Below, piece after piece: positions 36,701-60,934 of a stretch of DNA of 64,000 nucleotides. The translations under genes were made by a program, and so were the position numbers. Numbering within the stretch: position 1 is the first letter of the stretch; each line of letters begins with the position of its first letter. Source of the DNA: Zeugodacus cucurbitae (lineage: Eukaryota; Arthropoda; Insecta; Diptera; Tephritidae); the NCBI RefSeq assembly GCF_028554725.1, contig NC_071672.1:30462944-30526943 (forward strand). The letters are read 5' to 3'. The notes under the pieces are model-generated. The model was given only the letters and a program-made list of their open reading frames with translations. It did no database searches and had not been told where the DNA came from.

Positions 36701-38389
36701 CATGACTGACGACTTGTCACAAACAAATGCGCAAAACTGCAAATTACGCTGGAAATATGTATATTAGTAAAAGATTTGTGTGGCAAAAACCTGCTGCAGT
36801 TTTACGTATAATTTTATGGAAATCTACTTAAATGTTTTCACAATTTTCAATTATTTTCTGCAGTAGTTGCTAAAGTTTAATAGTTTCAGGTTATTTTTAG
36901 ACAATTATCAAAATTATCGAAATTCGAAAAGCAACACAACGTTTCGTTTGCTAATCATTAATGGCAAAATTTTGCAAAATTGTCGAAAGTTAAAGTGTAC
37001 AAGGTTGCTACATACCTACTATATTACAAGAGCCTTACAAAATTCGTTTATCCATTGTAGCTTTGCGTCGTTATAAATGGAAATTCCTTGATACATATAT
37101 AATATATACGCAGTCATCCAAGCATAGTTATGTACACTAAAATAGCCTATTCCTTTGCATATATAAATGAACCTCCCACCCTGTCACTTCAATTTTTTTA
37201 CAAAGCAACTGTCAGCTTATGTTAAATGTTTGGAGCAAATCGATATTCTATATGTATAGTTTCTTATTGTTACGCTTACGACATACATTCATTACACATT
37301 TACAATTTTTTATATAAATTATTACAGACAGTTATTACTACAAGTATAACATAACACATTTCTTAAACCCGTAGCAGTACAATAAACAAAAAGATGTAAA
37401 ATAAATAAAAACGAGCTCTTATATATTTTGTTATAGTTCCTGGATGTTTTAGTTTTATTTTTACCTAAATACTGTTAAGCTAAATGATTTGTATAATATA
37501 AACATTTATTTTACTTTATATTTTATATAAAAATCAGTCGTTTTTGTGTTTTTACGCTTATTTATGTTTATATGAGCTTATATCTGCTATATTAATTTCT
37601 GTGTTCGTGATTATGCAACCATCTACAACGGATGGGCAAAGGGATGGAAAATTCTAAATATACTATCGAAATACTTAAACAGCATCACTAGTGAGAATCT
37701 TTAATATTTGCGAGTTTCAGCAAATTACTTATTTTTCCCCGTTTAATATTTACTTTTACACTGTGTTTATGTTATTTCTCTTATATTAGTTCCATGAATG
37801 ATCAATGGCTTTTAGATAAATAATAAAAAAAAATATTTTTTTTGTTGATGGCCATGCGCTTTTAATAGAGATTTAAAAATATCATTTAGTACTAGATTTG
37901 TTCGTGACGAAATAAAAGAAATAATAATAATAATTTTGAAATCAACGTAATGTTGCTGATAATTAAAAATTCATACCATAGCATATGTACATCAAAATGC
38001 AGGAGACTACTTTCATCAAAAGTTCTGGAAAGCCCTTACATATTGTGCAGCATACAAATAAAACTGAAATGCTGCTTTGTTTTTTATGTCAAACTGTCAA
38101 TAAGCATGCTGGCACAATTACAGTGTCGGTCCATTGTAAACTACAATGTTTGCACCGGCAGTTTCAAGTTATTGCTCGTTTAGTATGTTTAGTATATATA
38201 ATTGGTTGTCGTTGTGCTACTGAATACAGCAAAAGTTTAGCAAAGAGTTGGTAAGTGTGTCTTCATTTTATGCTGCATTCTTCTTTGACCCATACTAAAT
38301 TTATATATATGTATATATTCTTTTCGATAGAATTGAGACACTAGCAAAATTATAACGCATATAAAATAAGTTACTAAAAGGCCAGATAT
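33742..38389. other. AT-rich flank downstream of Plexin A, likely including its 3' UTR
   Basis: Read on the minus strand, this follows the Plexin A stop codon. The closest AATAAA (plus-strand tttatt) that I find is at about 37505, which would give a 3' UTR near 0.9 kb; this is only a candidate. The rest is AT-rich with no supported gene. Confidence 0.45.
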
Positions 38390-49523
<11,134 letters not shown>

Positions 49524-49540
49524 GATTCATAACATAAAAC
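49524..49540 (-). promoter_or_regulatory. PlexA: PlexA 5' UTR end with a two-codon upstream ORF
   Basis: 17 nt between acceptor ttctttgcag and the start codon. They contain ATG-TTA-TGA (49535-49527), a minimal upstream ORF in frame with the main start, and a second out-of-frame ATG at 49530 that overlaps the main start. Such uATGs usually lower main-ORF translation. The acceptor means at least one more 5' exon lies at higher coordinates. Confidence 0.7.
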
Positions 49541-50114
49541 CTGCAAAGAAACAATTAACATAGAAAATATAAAATATATATTATACACATTATTTACTGT
49601 TTAAAGTGATTTTTCTTTATTAATAAGCAATTTGTGATTATTAACGAAATCATAATAATAACCAACAACCGTCTCTCCAGTATAATCAATACTGAATTTG
49701 CGCACTGCCACGCCCATAAAGGACCTCAACAGTTCTCCGTTGCTCCAGACAGCATAACACTAGTATGTTTGATTTAATGAGCCGGGAAGGCAAATCGCTA
49801 GCAGTAGCCATGAAACCAAACTCAACAGCCACTCAGATCGGCTGGGTTCTGCTCGTCCGATATTACCATCCCTAGCGATGGTCTGTTAAATAATATAACC
49901 ATCATCATCTTCATCAGATCAATGAACACTTATCTCGATAAAGAAAACATCCACATACTATTTCAGTTGACATGCGCAATTTTTAACAATTTTTTAACCT
50001 ACGGTCGCACAGTGAGTCCAGGCGCACTATTTTTACGGATCAACTCACGGAAGCTTTATTTCTATAGTGGTCTTATACAAGAAGAAACTTCAATTTTTTT
50101 TTAGATTAATTAAT
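49541..50114. other. PlexA upstream/5' intron sequence
   Basis: No gene or repeat recognised apart from AT-rich stretches. It must be intronic if the acceptor at 49541 is used. Confidence 0.5.
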
Positions 50115-51106
50115 AACTTGTAGGGAAGGGCTAAGTTCGGGTGTAATGGAACATTTTATACTCTCGCAATTTATTTATTTAATTTTATTATTATAACGCA
50201 AAATTTGACTCACGTATTTGGCATATATATGGTATAGAATCCATTCAAAGTTTCAAATCGTAATACATATATATGGGAGCTAGGGGAAGTTATGACCCTA
50301 TATCACTCATTTTTGGCACGAAGACATATTATTAGAAGAAAAAATATTCCCTCTGATTTTCTTCAAAATATCTGAGAGACTTACGTATATTCTCGGAAAA
50401 AATTTATTAGAAGCACTGAGGGGCCTTAAAAATGTATGGTCCGATTTCGACGATTTTTAGAAGGGCGATGCCACAGTATAAAGGTAGTATTTGTCCAAAG
50501 TTCTGTTCCGATATCTTCACTAGTGCTTACTTTATATATTGCATAGTAAACGATTCAGATTGACTTCAAAGTCCTTATGTATGGGAAGTAGGCATTGTTG
50601 TGAACTGATTTGGACTATTTTCATAAAATATCATTGGGAAGCCAAGCAGATATTATGAACCGAAATTCATTGAAATGGGTCGAGCAGTTTCGAAGGTATG
50701 GTTTTGGGAGGAACCACGCCCATGTAAAATTTTGTATACCATTTTGAGTGCAGCTCTTCTGTACCTTCTTTATAATGAAATTAAAGAATGAAATTAAAGG
50801 TTTCTGGTGATTTTCAACATAAGTTTTGTTTGGGAGGTGGGCGTGGTTATAATACTATTTCCTCTATTTTTGAACTGTATAAGGAGACATCTAAATATAC
50901 CCCTTCCTAGGACAATCCTTTGTACCAAATTTCATAGCTTAATTTATGGCTTAGTTATAGCTCTTTATAGGTTTTCGGTTATCACTCTGATCACTTTGGT
51001 ATATATAACCTTATATCTAACTCATTTAGTTTTAGGACTTACAAACAACCATTATGTGAACAAAACTGTTATACTCTCTATTCCAACTTTGTTGCGAGAG
51101 TTTAAA
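50115..51106 (+). mobile_element. Family B repeat, copy 9 (about 1 kb)
   Basis: Starts acttgtagggaagggctaag, then ttttatactctcgcaattta; ends tgttgcgagagtttaaaa. Contains gtgggcgtggttataat. More diverged than copies 1 and 7, with deletions in the right half. Confidence 0.78.
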
Positions 51107-51794
51107 AATAGAATAATCAGTGGCAAAATTAACGCAAGCATTAATAACATCCGTATTAAAATGATTTAGTGCTTTTTCTGGCCCGTAGCAAATACTGTCA
51201 AGAGGCCCTTGGTTTGCTATAGGTTCTCAAGCTAAGGTTATTAAATTAAACAAAACTGTTACAAATAAATTTTTTTGTAAAATGCGCAAATTTAGAGATC
51301 ACATTTTCAATACTTTAATATTTAAGAAAATCATACTCCACATTCATCAAAGTGAGATGATTGAGACGTTCTTGGCCTATATATTTTTTATAACAAATCA
51401 AGCAACCACAGATCGTGACTCAATTAAAAAATAAACAGTCGATTAACACGCTCTTAAAATAACGATAATCATTAAAAATTACTAATTTTTACATGAACGT
51501 GTTAATTGATATACTTAAAAAGGTGTCAAATCTGTTAATTAATTCATTTCCTATCCAATAAATACAATTTTATATATATTTCGGGCCCGGAGCATGTGCT
51601 ATTATTGCTACGTGTCTAATCACTGGGCCCATCATATAAAGAATACGGAATGGCCCCAAATAAATCTAAATAAGGACAAATGTGGTTCTGTGTGGAGTGG
51701 GCATTGTTCAATTTCAACAAAGTAGATGTAAAAAGAGAGGAATAATATATCGGGTAAACATTTGGAACATAACGATACTATCTATTGATCAGTA

Positions 51795-51915
51795 ATGTTT
51801 TCCGTAACACTCAAAATACTGTATAATGTGCAAAATCGAGCGGAAAATGAAGAAAGACTAGAACCAAATAGATAGTTCTAAATCAAAAATTACTGGACGT
51901 AATTACGAAAATAAG
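51795..51915 (+). repeat. Local ~120-bp repeat, copy 1
   Basis: Contains ctgtataatgtgcaaaatcg, gagcggaaaatgaagaaaga and ctagaaccaaa, then aaattactggacgt. Diverged copies follow at 52535 and 52703. Confidence 0.65.
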
Positions 51916-52534
51916 ACACAAGCACACAATCACTATTCAGGAGAAATGAGTTTAGAATATTTTGACACGATTCTTCACATTCCGTAGTTATTTTTTATGT
52001 AGTTTATTTTTATTATTGTCTTGTGCAATTTCCAAATTCTAATTTTATTGCCGACATCAAATTTGCAAAATAGATAAATGCACAATTTCACAATGCGGAA
52101 TATACAGTATATCAAGAATTAATTTACGCATTGCAAATAAACACACTTTTTCTCTTTCCAAAAAATATACTGCCTTTTTGTAAATTTCAACGGTTTTTTT
52201 CAATGATGTTTACATATATTATTTAGAGGGAATTGATACAAAATAAAAGTGCTAACGCAATGCAAAAACCAACCAAGAACAACAAAAAACATGTATATTA
52301 AATTTTATTAGTTTGACACTAGAACTCTTCTCAAAAATATATTTTGTTTATTTCTTAGAAAGTATTACACAATTAACAGTACTTTACCGAATTTGTGAAT
52401 TAATTGGTGATTAATTTTTGCAATTTTCATATACACAATAACCAAAAGTGTATTTTTAAATAGTGGGCAAACGGTTATCGCTTGAGGTGGCCCAACCTAA
52501 TCACCTCTTGAGTAAAAACCTATCAGAAATATTG

Positions 52535-52640
52535 TCTGCAACATTCAAATGATTGTAAAATGTATAAAAATCGAGGGAAAAATAAGGAAAGATTCCAACC
52601 AAAGCGAGGAAGATATTTCATATGGTAATAATTCGAAAAC
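52535..52640 (+). repeat. Local ~120-bp repeat, copy 2
   Basis: Matches copies 1 and 3 through aaaatcgagggaaaaataag and gaaagattccaaccaaagcg, with more changes. Confidence 0.6.
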
Positions 52641-52702
52641 TTAATCAAAGTCCAAAAATTTCGGTGAGTGCTCTTACAAAGCATTTCAGCGAAGAAAGTA
52701 GT

Positions 52703-52835
52703 ATTCAAAACTCAAAATAGGGTATAATGGGAAAATTGAGTGGAAAATAAGGAAATACTAGAACCAAAGCGAGGATTAGGCCCTTAATTATAAATTACTG
52801 GACGCGTACAGCTCTATATGACTCGAAAACTCTCA
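52703..52835 (+). repeat. Local ~120-bp repeat, copy 3
   Basis: Contains actcaaaatagggtataatg, gagtggaaaataaggaaata, ctagaaccaaagcgaggatt and aaattactggacgcg. Closest to copy 1 on its right side and to copy 2 in the middle. Confidence 0.65.
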
Positions 52836-55800
52836 TAGATAAATACATAACAATAAAACAATAAAAATAAATAAGTAAGAAAAGTGCATAAATAAATAAA
52901 TTAAAAAATGTTTTTAATGTCATTCAATGAACTGGAGTAATATTTATAGTCTCTTCATTTCATAAATATATGCATATTTATCTAGAGAAAACACTCAAAC
53001 ATTTACATACATATGTATTTGTTTTGACACAGAATTTTATTTATTTCTCAGCTTTAGAAATAATTTCGCATTATTATGAAATAAATAATTATAATTAAAA
53101 TGCAAAATATTATGTGTGAAATATTTTTACAGCTAAAAAAGAATCTCGAAAATTGCTATATAAGCCGAAATAATATTTTCAATAACTAGAAAATGAAAGG
53201 CTTTGAAAATATATCACATAAATATATGTAGGCAAAATCGTATACAAACTAGTACGGTAGCATGTAATCAACTCATTGGGCGGACAATGACATTACAGGG
53301 GAGTTAGAGAGGGGGAGGACCATTAAGACCCTTCTACAATACAATTTTTTTCTTTCCGTCGGGGTTGACAGCTGACTATGAATACACAATTATATGGATA
53401 CGTTCAGATATCACAAGCTACGAAAAATTATTATTAAAATGAGTCAATTCTAAAAACTAATATTAGAAATTAGTGAATTCTAAAAAAAATAATAATATAA
53501 TATTATCTTTGTTTGAAATATTTTCTAGGCATATAATTTACTCATTACTTCTGTCAAAGTAAGTGTATGTAGAGATAAGTTTATATTTTACCAATCGTTC
53601 GTTTAAGGAGATGAATGGCTCTCATATGTAGTCATTTGGATTCTTACGATCTCTCCCAAATGAAATGGGCGAAAACAACAAATATACGATATTTCTATAC
53701 CTGCAGCTGCCGCCCCGGTATAATTTGTTTTGAAAGCATAAATAATTAACACATTTGTACAATAAATTTGTTTAACATATAAATCATATTTGATGCATTA
53801 CTTACGAATTTCAAAACGATGCGTTGTATACACTATAGTCCAGAATGTTTATTTTAATTACACTATCTCGCTATCAATTTAATTTTTCATTCTATTATAC
53901 TTGTTTTTACAACACGAAATCAATTATTACATCCTTTTTAACTTGTATTATAACTTTAAATGTACACACTTCGACTACACTTACTACAATTAACAAAAGT
54001 GAGATAAGCGCACACCACTGTATTGAGATTTAAACCACTTCCTCTATTTGCTTTTACGATTCTTAGTTATTGTGATACAGAATAAAACATAATGCAATAA
54101 ACCGATGCATGTCAGCCCACACCTTCCAGGGCCACTCAGATGTACTCTTTTAAACAAATTTTCAGAACTTCAGTGATTCACTTTCTCAAATGCAAACTAG
54201 CATACTGTTATTAGTTATTTATAACTTTATTAAAAAATATTACATTTTGTCTGATCTCATTCTGTACAAAAAAATGGCAATGGTACAGAACCGACAATTA
54301 AAAATAATCTTTAGCAAATGAACGAATTCAACAGTCCTATTGAAACCAAATTTTGTAGCAACAGATATATGCACAGAGCGTCAAATTACTCCCCGAAATA
54401 ATCCGACCGTCACAAATCGTTTCTACGATGTCATACAACATACACAATTACACACATTCACAATTGACAACCACAGGTCCATGCAAGGCGAGTTGAAATG
54501 ATTTCGCCTTGCATCCATGCATACACACACAGCGAATTCATGCAGGGTGACACTGGTAGCGCAAAAATAATGTATAAACAAAAATATTGCATATATAAAC
54601 TTCAGTTCTACCATGAACGTTTAAAATACATATTACGACAGTTTCTACCTCTAACTACTATACAAAACCTCGGCTTTCTTTACATGTATATCGGAAATTC
54701 AATTAAAATTTCTGTTAATTTGTATGAGCAAATCAACAAATTTAACCAAAACTTATTTACTTGGGATCGAGCTTGATTCCCATTCAAATAGCATATGGCT
54801 ATGTTTGTTTGCTCAAAAGCAGTAGAGCTCAAGGTAATGTAGATTTTTTTGTTATGCGGCGAACACAATATCGAAATATGAAATTGTAACCAATATTATC
54901 CGTAGTTCTGCTGTGTAAATCTAATAGTTCTACAATAAATCCAAACTGCGAATTACCTTGTAAGTCAGGTACCGGGAAGTCCCAGATGAAAGACCACAGC
55001 GTGGTACTAGAAAAATATATTAATAATACTATTAGTTACTTAAGGGCGAATTGGCGAATGTCGCCGAGACTCTTGTGTAGGTGTGATCGTTCATCCCATT
55101 CTTACACAAAGCATTAATGTAGCCATATATATATACCTGTTACACAATTTTGGCAATGAACACGGTACATTCGTGGCTAAAAGACCCAACGCGACGAACC
55201 AAAAGTACACATCCACTTTCAGTATAGCGCCCCACATAAGTCGCAAAACTATAGCCGGTATTTTAACTGATTATAGGGATAGTTCTAACTAATGTTCCAA
55301 ATGAAAATTTATAAACAAGTTCATTAAATATGCTACATTACATTAACTTTATTGGAAGCATTTTTAATATGTTTATGATACGTGTCTTTTGAGCAATTTT
55401 TACCACTATGAGTGGTCTAAATGTGCAAAACAAAATTTGGTAGCACTCACGCAAGCGGCGATAGAATTTTTAATGAGGTAGCCGCGTTCTATCTTGTACG
55501 AATTCAACTGAATAACTTTATTCATGCTTTCACATGTAAACTTTTTTACAAGAGAGCAGCGCCCAAAGATAGCGAGCAGAGAATTGACCAATCGAATACA
55601 GCTAATAAAAGTGTAATAATTTAAAAACAAATCTATATATTATTAATTTTTATAATTATTATTTTTTATCTAAAATATTACATTAATTTATAAATATGTA
55701 AATACCTAATGAAAATAAATTGAAAATTAAAACAAAGTAAAAAATTTCTATTTTAACCCAAACTTTTTTTGTGTTGATCAACTTCATGAGTGGTTTAGAG

Positions 55801-57289
55801 AGACATATGTAGTGTAAAAGAATTCTAGTCCTGGTGAATTCACAATGGGCTTCCTAAAGGCATAGTTGCGTCATCTGACATCCACTATATCTACCTAAAC
55901 CAGAAACAGGTGACCTATAGGTAGCTGCGAGGTGACCGATGAACCACATTTTAGTAACGCAAGAATAATGAAACAAATGACTAATTTTGATGGGAAACCA
56001 TGGAAATTACGAAACAACAATCTCCACTGACAGTTGGCTAACTAAACAAATAAACTATTGCAGAGGGCACTGCTAACGAAACAATGACATAGGCTTTGCA
56101 CAATAATAGAAAAAATGCGAGCGGAAAAATATTTGCAGGGTTTGTGCTAAAACAATGAGAGAGAGCGAGCAAGATGATTACACTGACGTATAGTAAAAAA
56201 CGAGAAATAGTCAGCCTCTTCCTGATGCTGGAACAAGAGTAATATAAACTTTTCGCCACAGTAGTTAACGAAACCGGCTTTTACTCTATTAAAACGATGA
56301 TTTAGATCAATTTACAATATAAAATAAAAATATCAAATTTCTACATAAATTTTTAATTAAATACACCTTGAGTTAAAAATGCAATACAACTCTGCAGGTA
56401 AATTTGGCTGTGATAAAATAGCTAAATACTACGGTAGATGTCGCTGCAGGAAATTGTTATTGATAAAATAGCAATCAGCTGATGAAACTTAACAACCAAA
56501 ATGTATAACTGCCATGAAAGTGTATAGCAAAATCTGATTTCTCAATTAATGTTAATGTCTTTATTTATTTGAAGTCTTCTTACCTGCATCTATTAAATTG
56601 ACGATGAAAATGCAAACACAGTTGGAAGATTTGGATTCGTCAACACTCGGAAACGATAAGATCATATAGCAACGCTGATTGGGGAGAATTTTTCTTTAAT
56701 GCTAAAGGTACAGGAAAACAATAACACTGGCAGAAGGACAGGTAGCTTCATATATATGTAATATAAATATAAACATACATATATATGTAGATATGTGTTT
56801 ACATATATTTGTATTTATTGATTTTAATTCTTTACATTATTTTTCTTATTTCTATCAAATTCTATTGGTAATGTATTAAACAGTATAAATAATAAACCAA
56901 TTTACTCTTAGATTGCTCCGATGCTGAGGCTGAGGTGCCATATGAAATTATGTATAGAAGCAGCGCAATTGTGTCGTGGTTTTTGCTCTAGAAGACTGAA
57001 ATGTAGCCTGGAGACTTATATACAATAAACAGTGGAGGTACTACTACTATTTATATTATATTTATAACCTCACTTCCAGCAGTTGCGATGTGTGGCGGAA
57101 GATTAATGATTATACCACAGGAAGAAAACTTAAATGTAAACACGTTTTATAAATTTAATGCTGTGGAGTAGCCTACTATAACCACTGCCGCAGGATATGG
57201 TTATAACCCATTTAGGTTTGAGCAACTAGTTGATAAAGATATTTAAGGTGTTTCATTTTTCACCATCATTGAGTATCGACCTTAATACA
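52836..57289. other. AT-rich PlexA upstream/5' intron sequence
   Basis: No supported gene. A good minus-strand donor (AATTC|GTAAGTAATG, exon side ending at 53806) could belong to a PlexA 5' UTR exon, but nothing else identifies it. Remaining open frames are short and look like chance. Confidence 0.4.
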
Positions 57290-57880
57290 AAAAGTGAACG
57301 ACCATCTCCTTGAATTTTCTCGCTTTTTGCGAATCCACGGCGACCCCTTTTACCAATTGGTCGAAGAAGTACAGACTAAACCATTCACAACATTCACGTC
57401 GATAATATATCAATACCGACCGTTAATAATCCTCAAATTTTGGTTGTTATCTTTGACAATCTGTACTCCTTCATTCCACATACGACAGCAATAGTGACCA
57501 AAGTACAGAACTGCAAGAAGATCCTCCTGAAACGTTGCTGACAATTTACAAGGCTATCGGCCAGCCATCCGGTCGTCAATTACGCAGCACCGGTATGGTC
57601 GTATGGATGCAGTGGAATGCATCAGAGGAAGATACATACGTCCCAGAATACTGCTGGCTGCCTCTTGATGTCTCCTGTAGCACTCCTATATAATGAGGCC
57701 GATATGCTACCTGAAAAGGAGCATAATTAATTGCTTACCAAGCAATGTCTACTAGGGTGTTATCGTAGAAATCAGTCATATGCTGGAAACGGAACCGACT
57801 TCCAGGTGCATCAAAAGGTCACTCTTACAATACATAGACGACATTACGCAATACGCCGACCAGAGTGTCAAAAAAAAAAT
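57290..57880 (+). pseudogene. LINE ORF2 fragment (reverse transcriptase C-terminal part)
   Basis: Reading across several frames gives NNPQILGVTFDNLYSFIPH, LLTIYKAIGQ, VVNYAAPVWS, SQNTAGCLLMSPVALLYNEA, MLPEKEHN-LLTKQCLLGCY and SLLQYIDDITQYAD. These are the palm-distal and thumb-region blocks of Jockey/I-type LINE ORF2 (YKAIGRS-NYAAPVW, QN-ALR-ATG, LLTKQFLLGCYRR). At least three frameshifts and stops. The catalytic YADD part and the 3' end are missing. Confidence 0.78.
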
Positions 57881-58014
57881 CAATGGAGTTTTAACTTTTG
57901 TAATAAAAGGTCTATTACGATTTAGTAGAAAATCTGTAAACCATCACTCCGAGATTCCAGCAAATATGTTCTGTCTGTACACTGGAATTATTGCTTTTAA
58001 TCATTAAATATCTG

Positions 58015-58793
58015 AGGGCCAGTATTATGAATTTATTCGCTTTCCTTGCGCATATAGACTATTGTCTTTACAAAGGCTTCGTGAGGTAAATCTGCAAATT
58101 TCCCATAATATTTTTACTCTTTCTGTAGAAATTTTTCTTTAATATACGTTGAAAACAGTTTCATATAATGTTTGCAAGTGAAAGGAACTGTAGAACTCGT
58201 GGGTGATCCAATTGCAGGTTCATGCTACGCCTTGGAGAATTATTTACAAAGTCTTAAGCGTATTGTACGAAAACCGACGGAAATTCTTCAACATATTTTT
58301 AGGAAAATTATAGGAGATACTATCAAAGTTTCAACTAATTTAGAGCAGCCAAAATTATTAGGAGGAAACAAGTTCGAATCATCTGTACTTTGTAGACATA
58401 AGTATATTTATTTACTTATTTTAGATCAACTGCAAATTTGCACGACAGCAATAGTCGATATGAAGGTTGTTATAAATAAGGAGAATCGTCACATTGTAGA
58501 GTAAACGTCTTTAATAGCAGAATTTCCAAATCAAGTGTGGAGGCAGTAGAAAGTTTAAAAATGACGGCAATCACGAATGCTATGTAAGTAATTCTCAAAT
58601 TGAATATTGGCTTCTTTAAAATAATTTTTTTTCTTTTCACTTAAAGACTATGAAATCTCGTTTTAACTCGACAGGAGTGGTTAAACATCTTAAAGAGAGA
58701 TTGGCGATCCTGTTGTCCAGTATTATTATACATATACAGTTTATGGAAAAAAATCTTGAAGAAGTTTTGAGAACTTTTACTCCACCTATTAGG
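58015..58793 (+). other. Unidentified cluster of open segments with splice-like boundaries
   Basis: Three open stretches lie close together. 58012-58085 reads EGQYYEFIRFPCAYRLLSLQ then RLRE before gtaaat. 58172-58504 is a 110-codon frame with GTVELVGDPIAGSCYALENY and ILQHIFRKIIGDTIKVS. 58518-58793 reads QNFQIKCGGSRKFKNDGNHE, passes a GTAAGT...TTAAAG intron-like gap (58581-58646) in phase, then MKSRFNSTGVVKHLKERLAI up to a perfect donor GGTAAGTA at 58793. Composition looks protein-like, but I do not recognise the family. The segments are not all in joinable phase by any simple choice of sites, so this may be a gene fragment or pseudogene. Confidence 0.35.
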
Positions 58794-58879
58794 GTAAGTA
58801 TTTCAATACTGTTTACATTTTTTCAATATATTCATATGTATGTATGTAACTCTGTTACGTTACTCAATCAAATATTATG

Positions 58880-59600
58880 TAAATAAAAAATAAAAATGGA
58901 ATATTAACATATAAAAATTGTTTTCTGTATTATTAAACGATAAAAGATATGAACTAGATGACATTATTAGTGAAAAATAGAAAGTGGAAGGTAGTGGGGT
59001 AAGTGGTGTATAGCGTTAACTGATGCTGCTCCTACTTGTTCCCACTGCACTGTAAGTGAGACTGGCGAGCAAGTACGTATCTTAGGTCCAGTTTTGTATA
59101 TTCTCTATACTGCCACTTTTTCTGATGACACCGCAAACATATGCGTCGAAAAACCTGCAGATCGGTGCTGGACTACGTGGGAAAGAGCATACAACCTAAA
59201 CCGGATGTTGATAACCGGAGTATATCAACGGAAATGGCTATCATCATGGAGTTTCTGATGTGATCGGAACCAGGAACAAGCCACCTAACAATTCTAATAT
59301 ACTAAAGGAAACGGAAGTCTCACAAGAGGGGCGGACATGAAAAGAACGGAAGCTTTTCAGATACAGGAAACAGATGTTAAACACAGAAGTTGACTATTTT
59401 CGTATATTTTGTACTCTAGGTACAAACACAACACAAATAGGCTTGAACTTAACCTGAAATCTTAAAAAATGAAGTAGCTAATTGGACGAAGGTCAAACAT
59501 GTCCATACAGAAGAAATTTGTTCTATATAAACAAATTATGGAGTCGATATGGTAATTTCGTGCGCAACTGAGCTGCACATAGATTTAAAAACAAAATTGC
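58880..59600. other. No supported feature
   Basis: Mixed sequence with short open stretches at 59100-59290 that could be retroelement scraps. Nothing is identifiable. Confidence 0.4.
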
Positions 59601-59860
59601 TCCTTTTTTAGGTCAAAAACCATAACTCAGGAACTGCTCGACTGATCTCATTAAAATTAAGTGCATAATATTTTCTTGACACCCTTATGTTTCCGATGTA
59701 AATCGGTTAACAACCACACCAACTTTTATATCGGTTAATATTTGAGATATTTTAGAAATGTTATGTAAGCTCTTGGATATAATGTGTGATTTGGTCCAGA
59801 AATTTCCTCAACCTCATATACTATTATATATATAAGGGTTTTCGTTATTCTAGCGGACTT
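59600..59860 (-). mobile_element. Family B repeat, diverged internal fragment
   Basis: ggtcaaaaaccataactcag and aactgctcgactgatctcat match the family block ggtcaaaaaccatatctcag / aactactcgaccgatttcaa. Both ends are missing. Confidence 0.6.
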
Positions 59861-60356
59861 TAGTTCCGCTTCGTAGTTTAACTACCCCGACTTTATTTTT
59901 ATACGCACTTATGTATGTATAAAGATTACAAATATATGCCATAAGAGTAAAATATTGAATCCTCCTCTATTGTTATTCTCATATTTGTAGTGCTCTCATA
60001 CTCATATACTTTCAGCTTTCATATGCTCGTATTCTATATAAAGTGTAAACAAAAGTTATTGGACAACATTTTTATCACACTGCAGTCATTATGCGACTTT
60101 TTCAGATATGTATTTTATCTACATTGTCTTCAAAGAAGCACGCTGATTAAGAACTGCCAACAATGTGAATTGAAACTCCACAATGAACGTGGGCACTAAG
60201 CATATTAAAGTTTGTGTAAGATAAGAAGACAGCAACGGCTACTTAAATCATGAAAGTATGTCTCAATAATGGCCAATAGTTGGCTATATTTTAAACAAAG
60301 TCGAGGACCATTTCATAGTCACGCCATTACTTGGTCTATAAAACAAAACAAAAACA

Positions 60357-60720
60357 AACAGGCAAGAGATAAGTGCGGGTATAATCGTACATTTTATACG
60401 CTCGCCATTTATTTATTTATTTATATTAAGATAACACACAATTTATATGAGTCAAATTCGGTCCACTAGACTATCGCTATACATAATATATGGGGCTGGG
60501 GTAATTCCGGTACCGATTTCATACATTTTTGATAAAAAATTGCCCAAAGGCATTCTCTCATTTTCGGTATCAGGGTGATAGAAAATTTACGACCAAATTT
60601 CGCATTTTCAATTTTTTTAACCAATCTGTGTGTAGATATTTTTTGTCATCTTTTCTATGACATAGTGTACCTATATAACTTTAGTAATTTAGGAGATATA
60701 ACAAACTTTCTCAAAAGAAA
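60357..60720 (+). mobile_element. Family B repeat, diverged left-end copy
   Basis: aacaggcaagagataagtgc, then cgggtataatcgtacatttt and atacgctcgccatttattta match the family left end with about one change in five bases. It fades in the 60.5-60.7 kb region. Confidence 0.6.
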
Positions 60721-60934
60721 AAAAAAATTATCAAAATGTGCGCCGCCGGATCTGTGTGGTATTTTTTTTTGCTGAGGTGGAGCAATATTTCCTCGCAAAC
60801 AATGATTTTTTCTATATTTAATTTTATGTTACCGTGTAGTTCATGGTTTGATAACCTTGCGCACGCGGACGGCTCCAAAGATCTTGTGGATGAGAGAGGT
60901 TAATAACCAGAGGGCGTTAATAACCACTCGACCT

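Noticed and set aside
35230..38254. Short plus-strand ORFs (67-89 codons) in the PlexA downstream flank
   Set aside because: AT-rich, low-information translations with no recognisable motif. Consistent with chance.
60540..60590. tatcagggtgatag as the left inverted-repeat end of the mariner remnant
   Set aside because: It fits the internal family B word (caccctgatcac) better than the mariner end found at 61508-61530.
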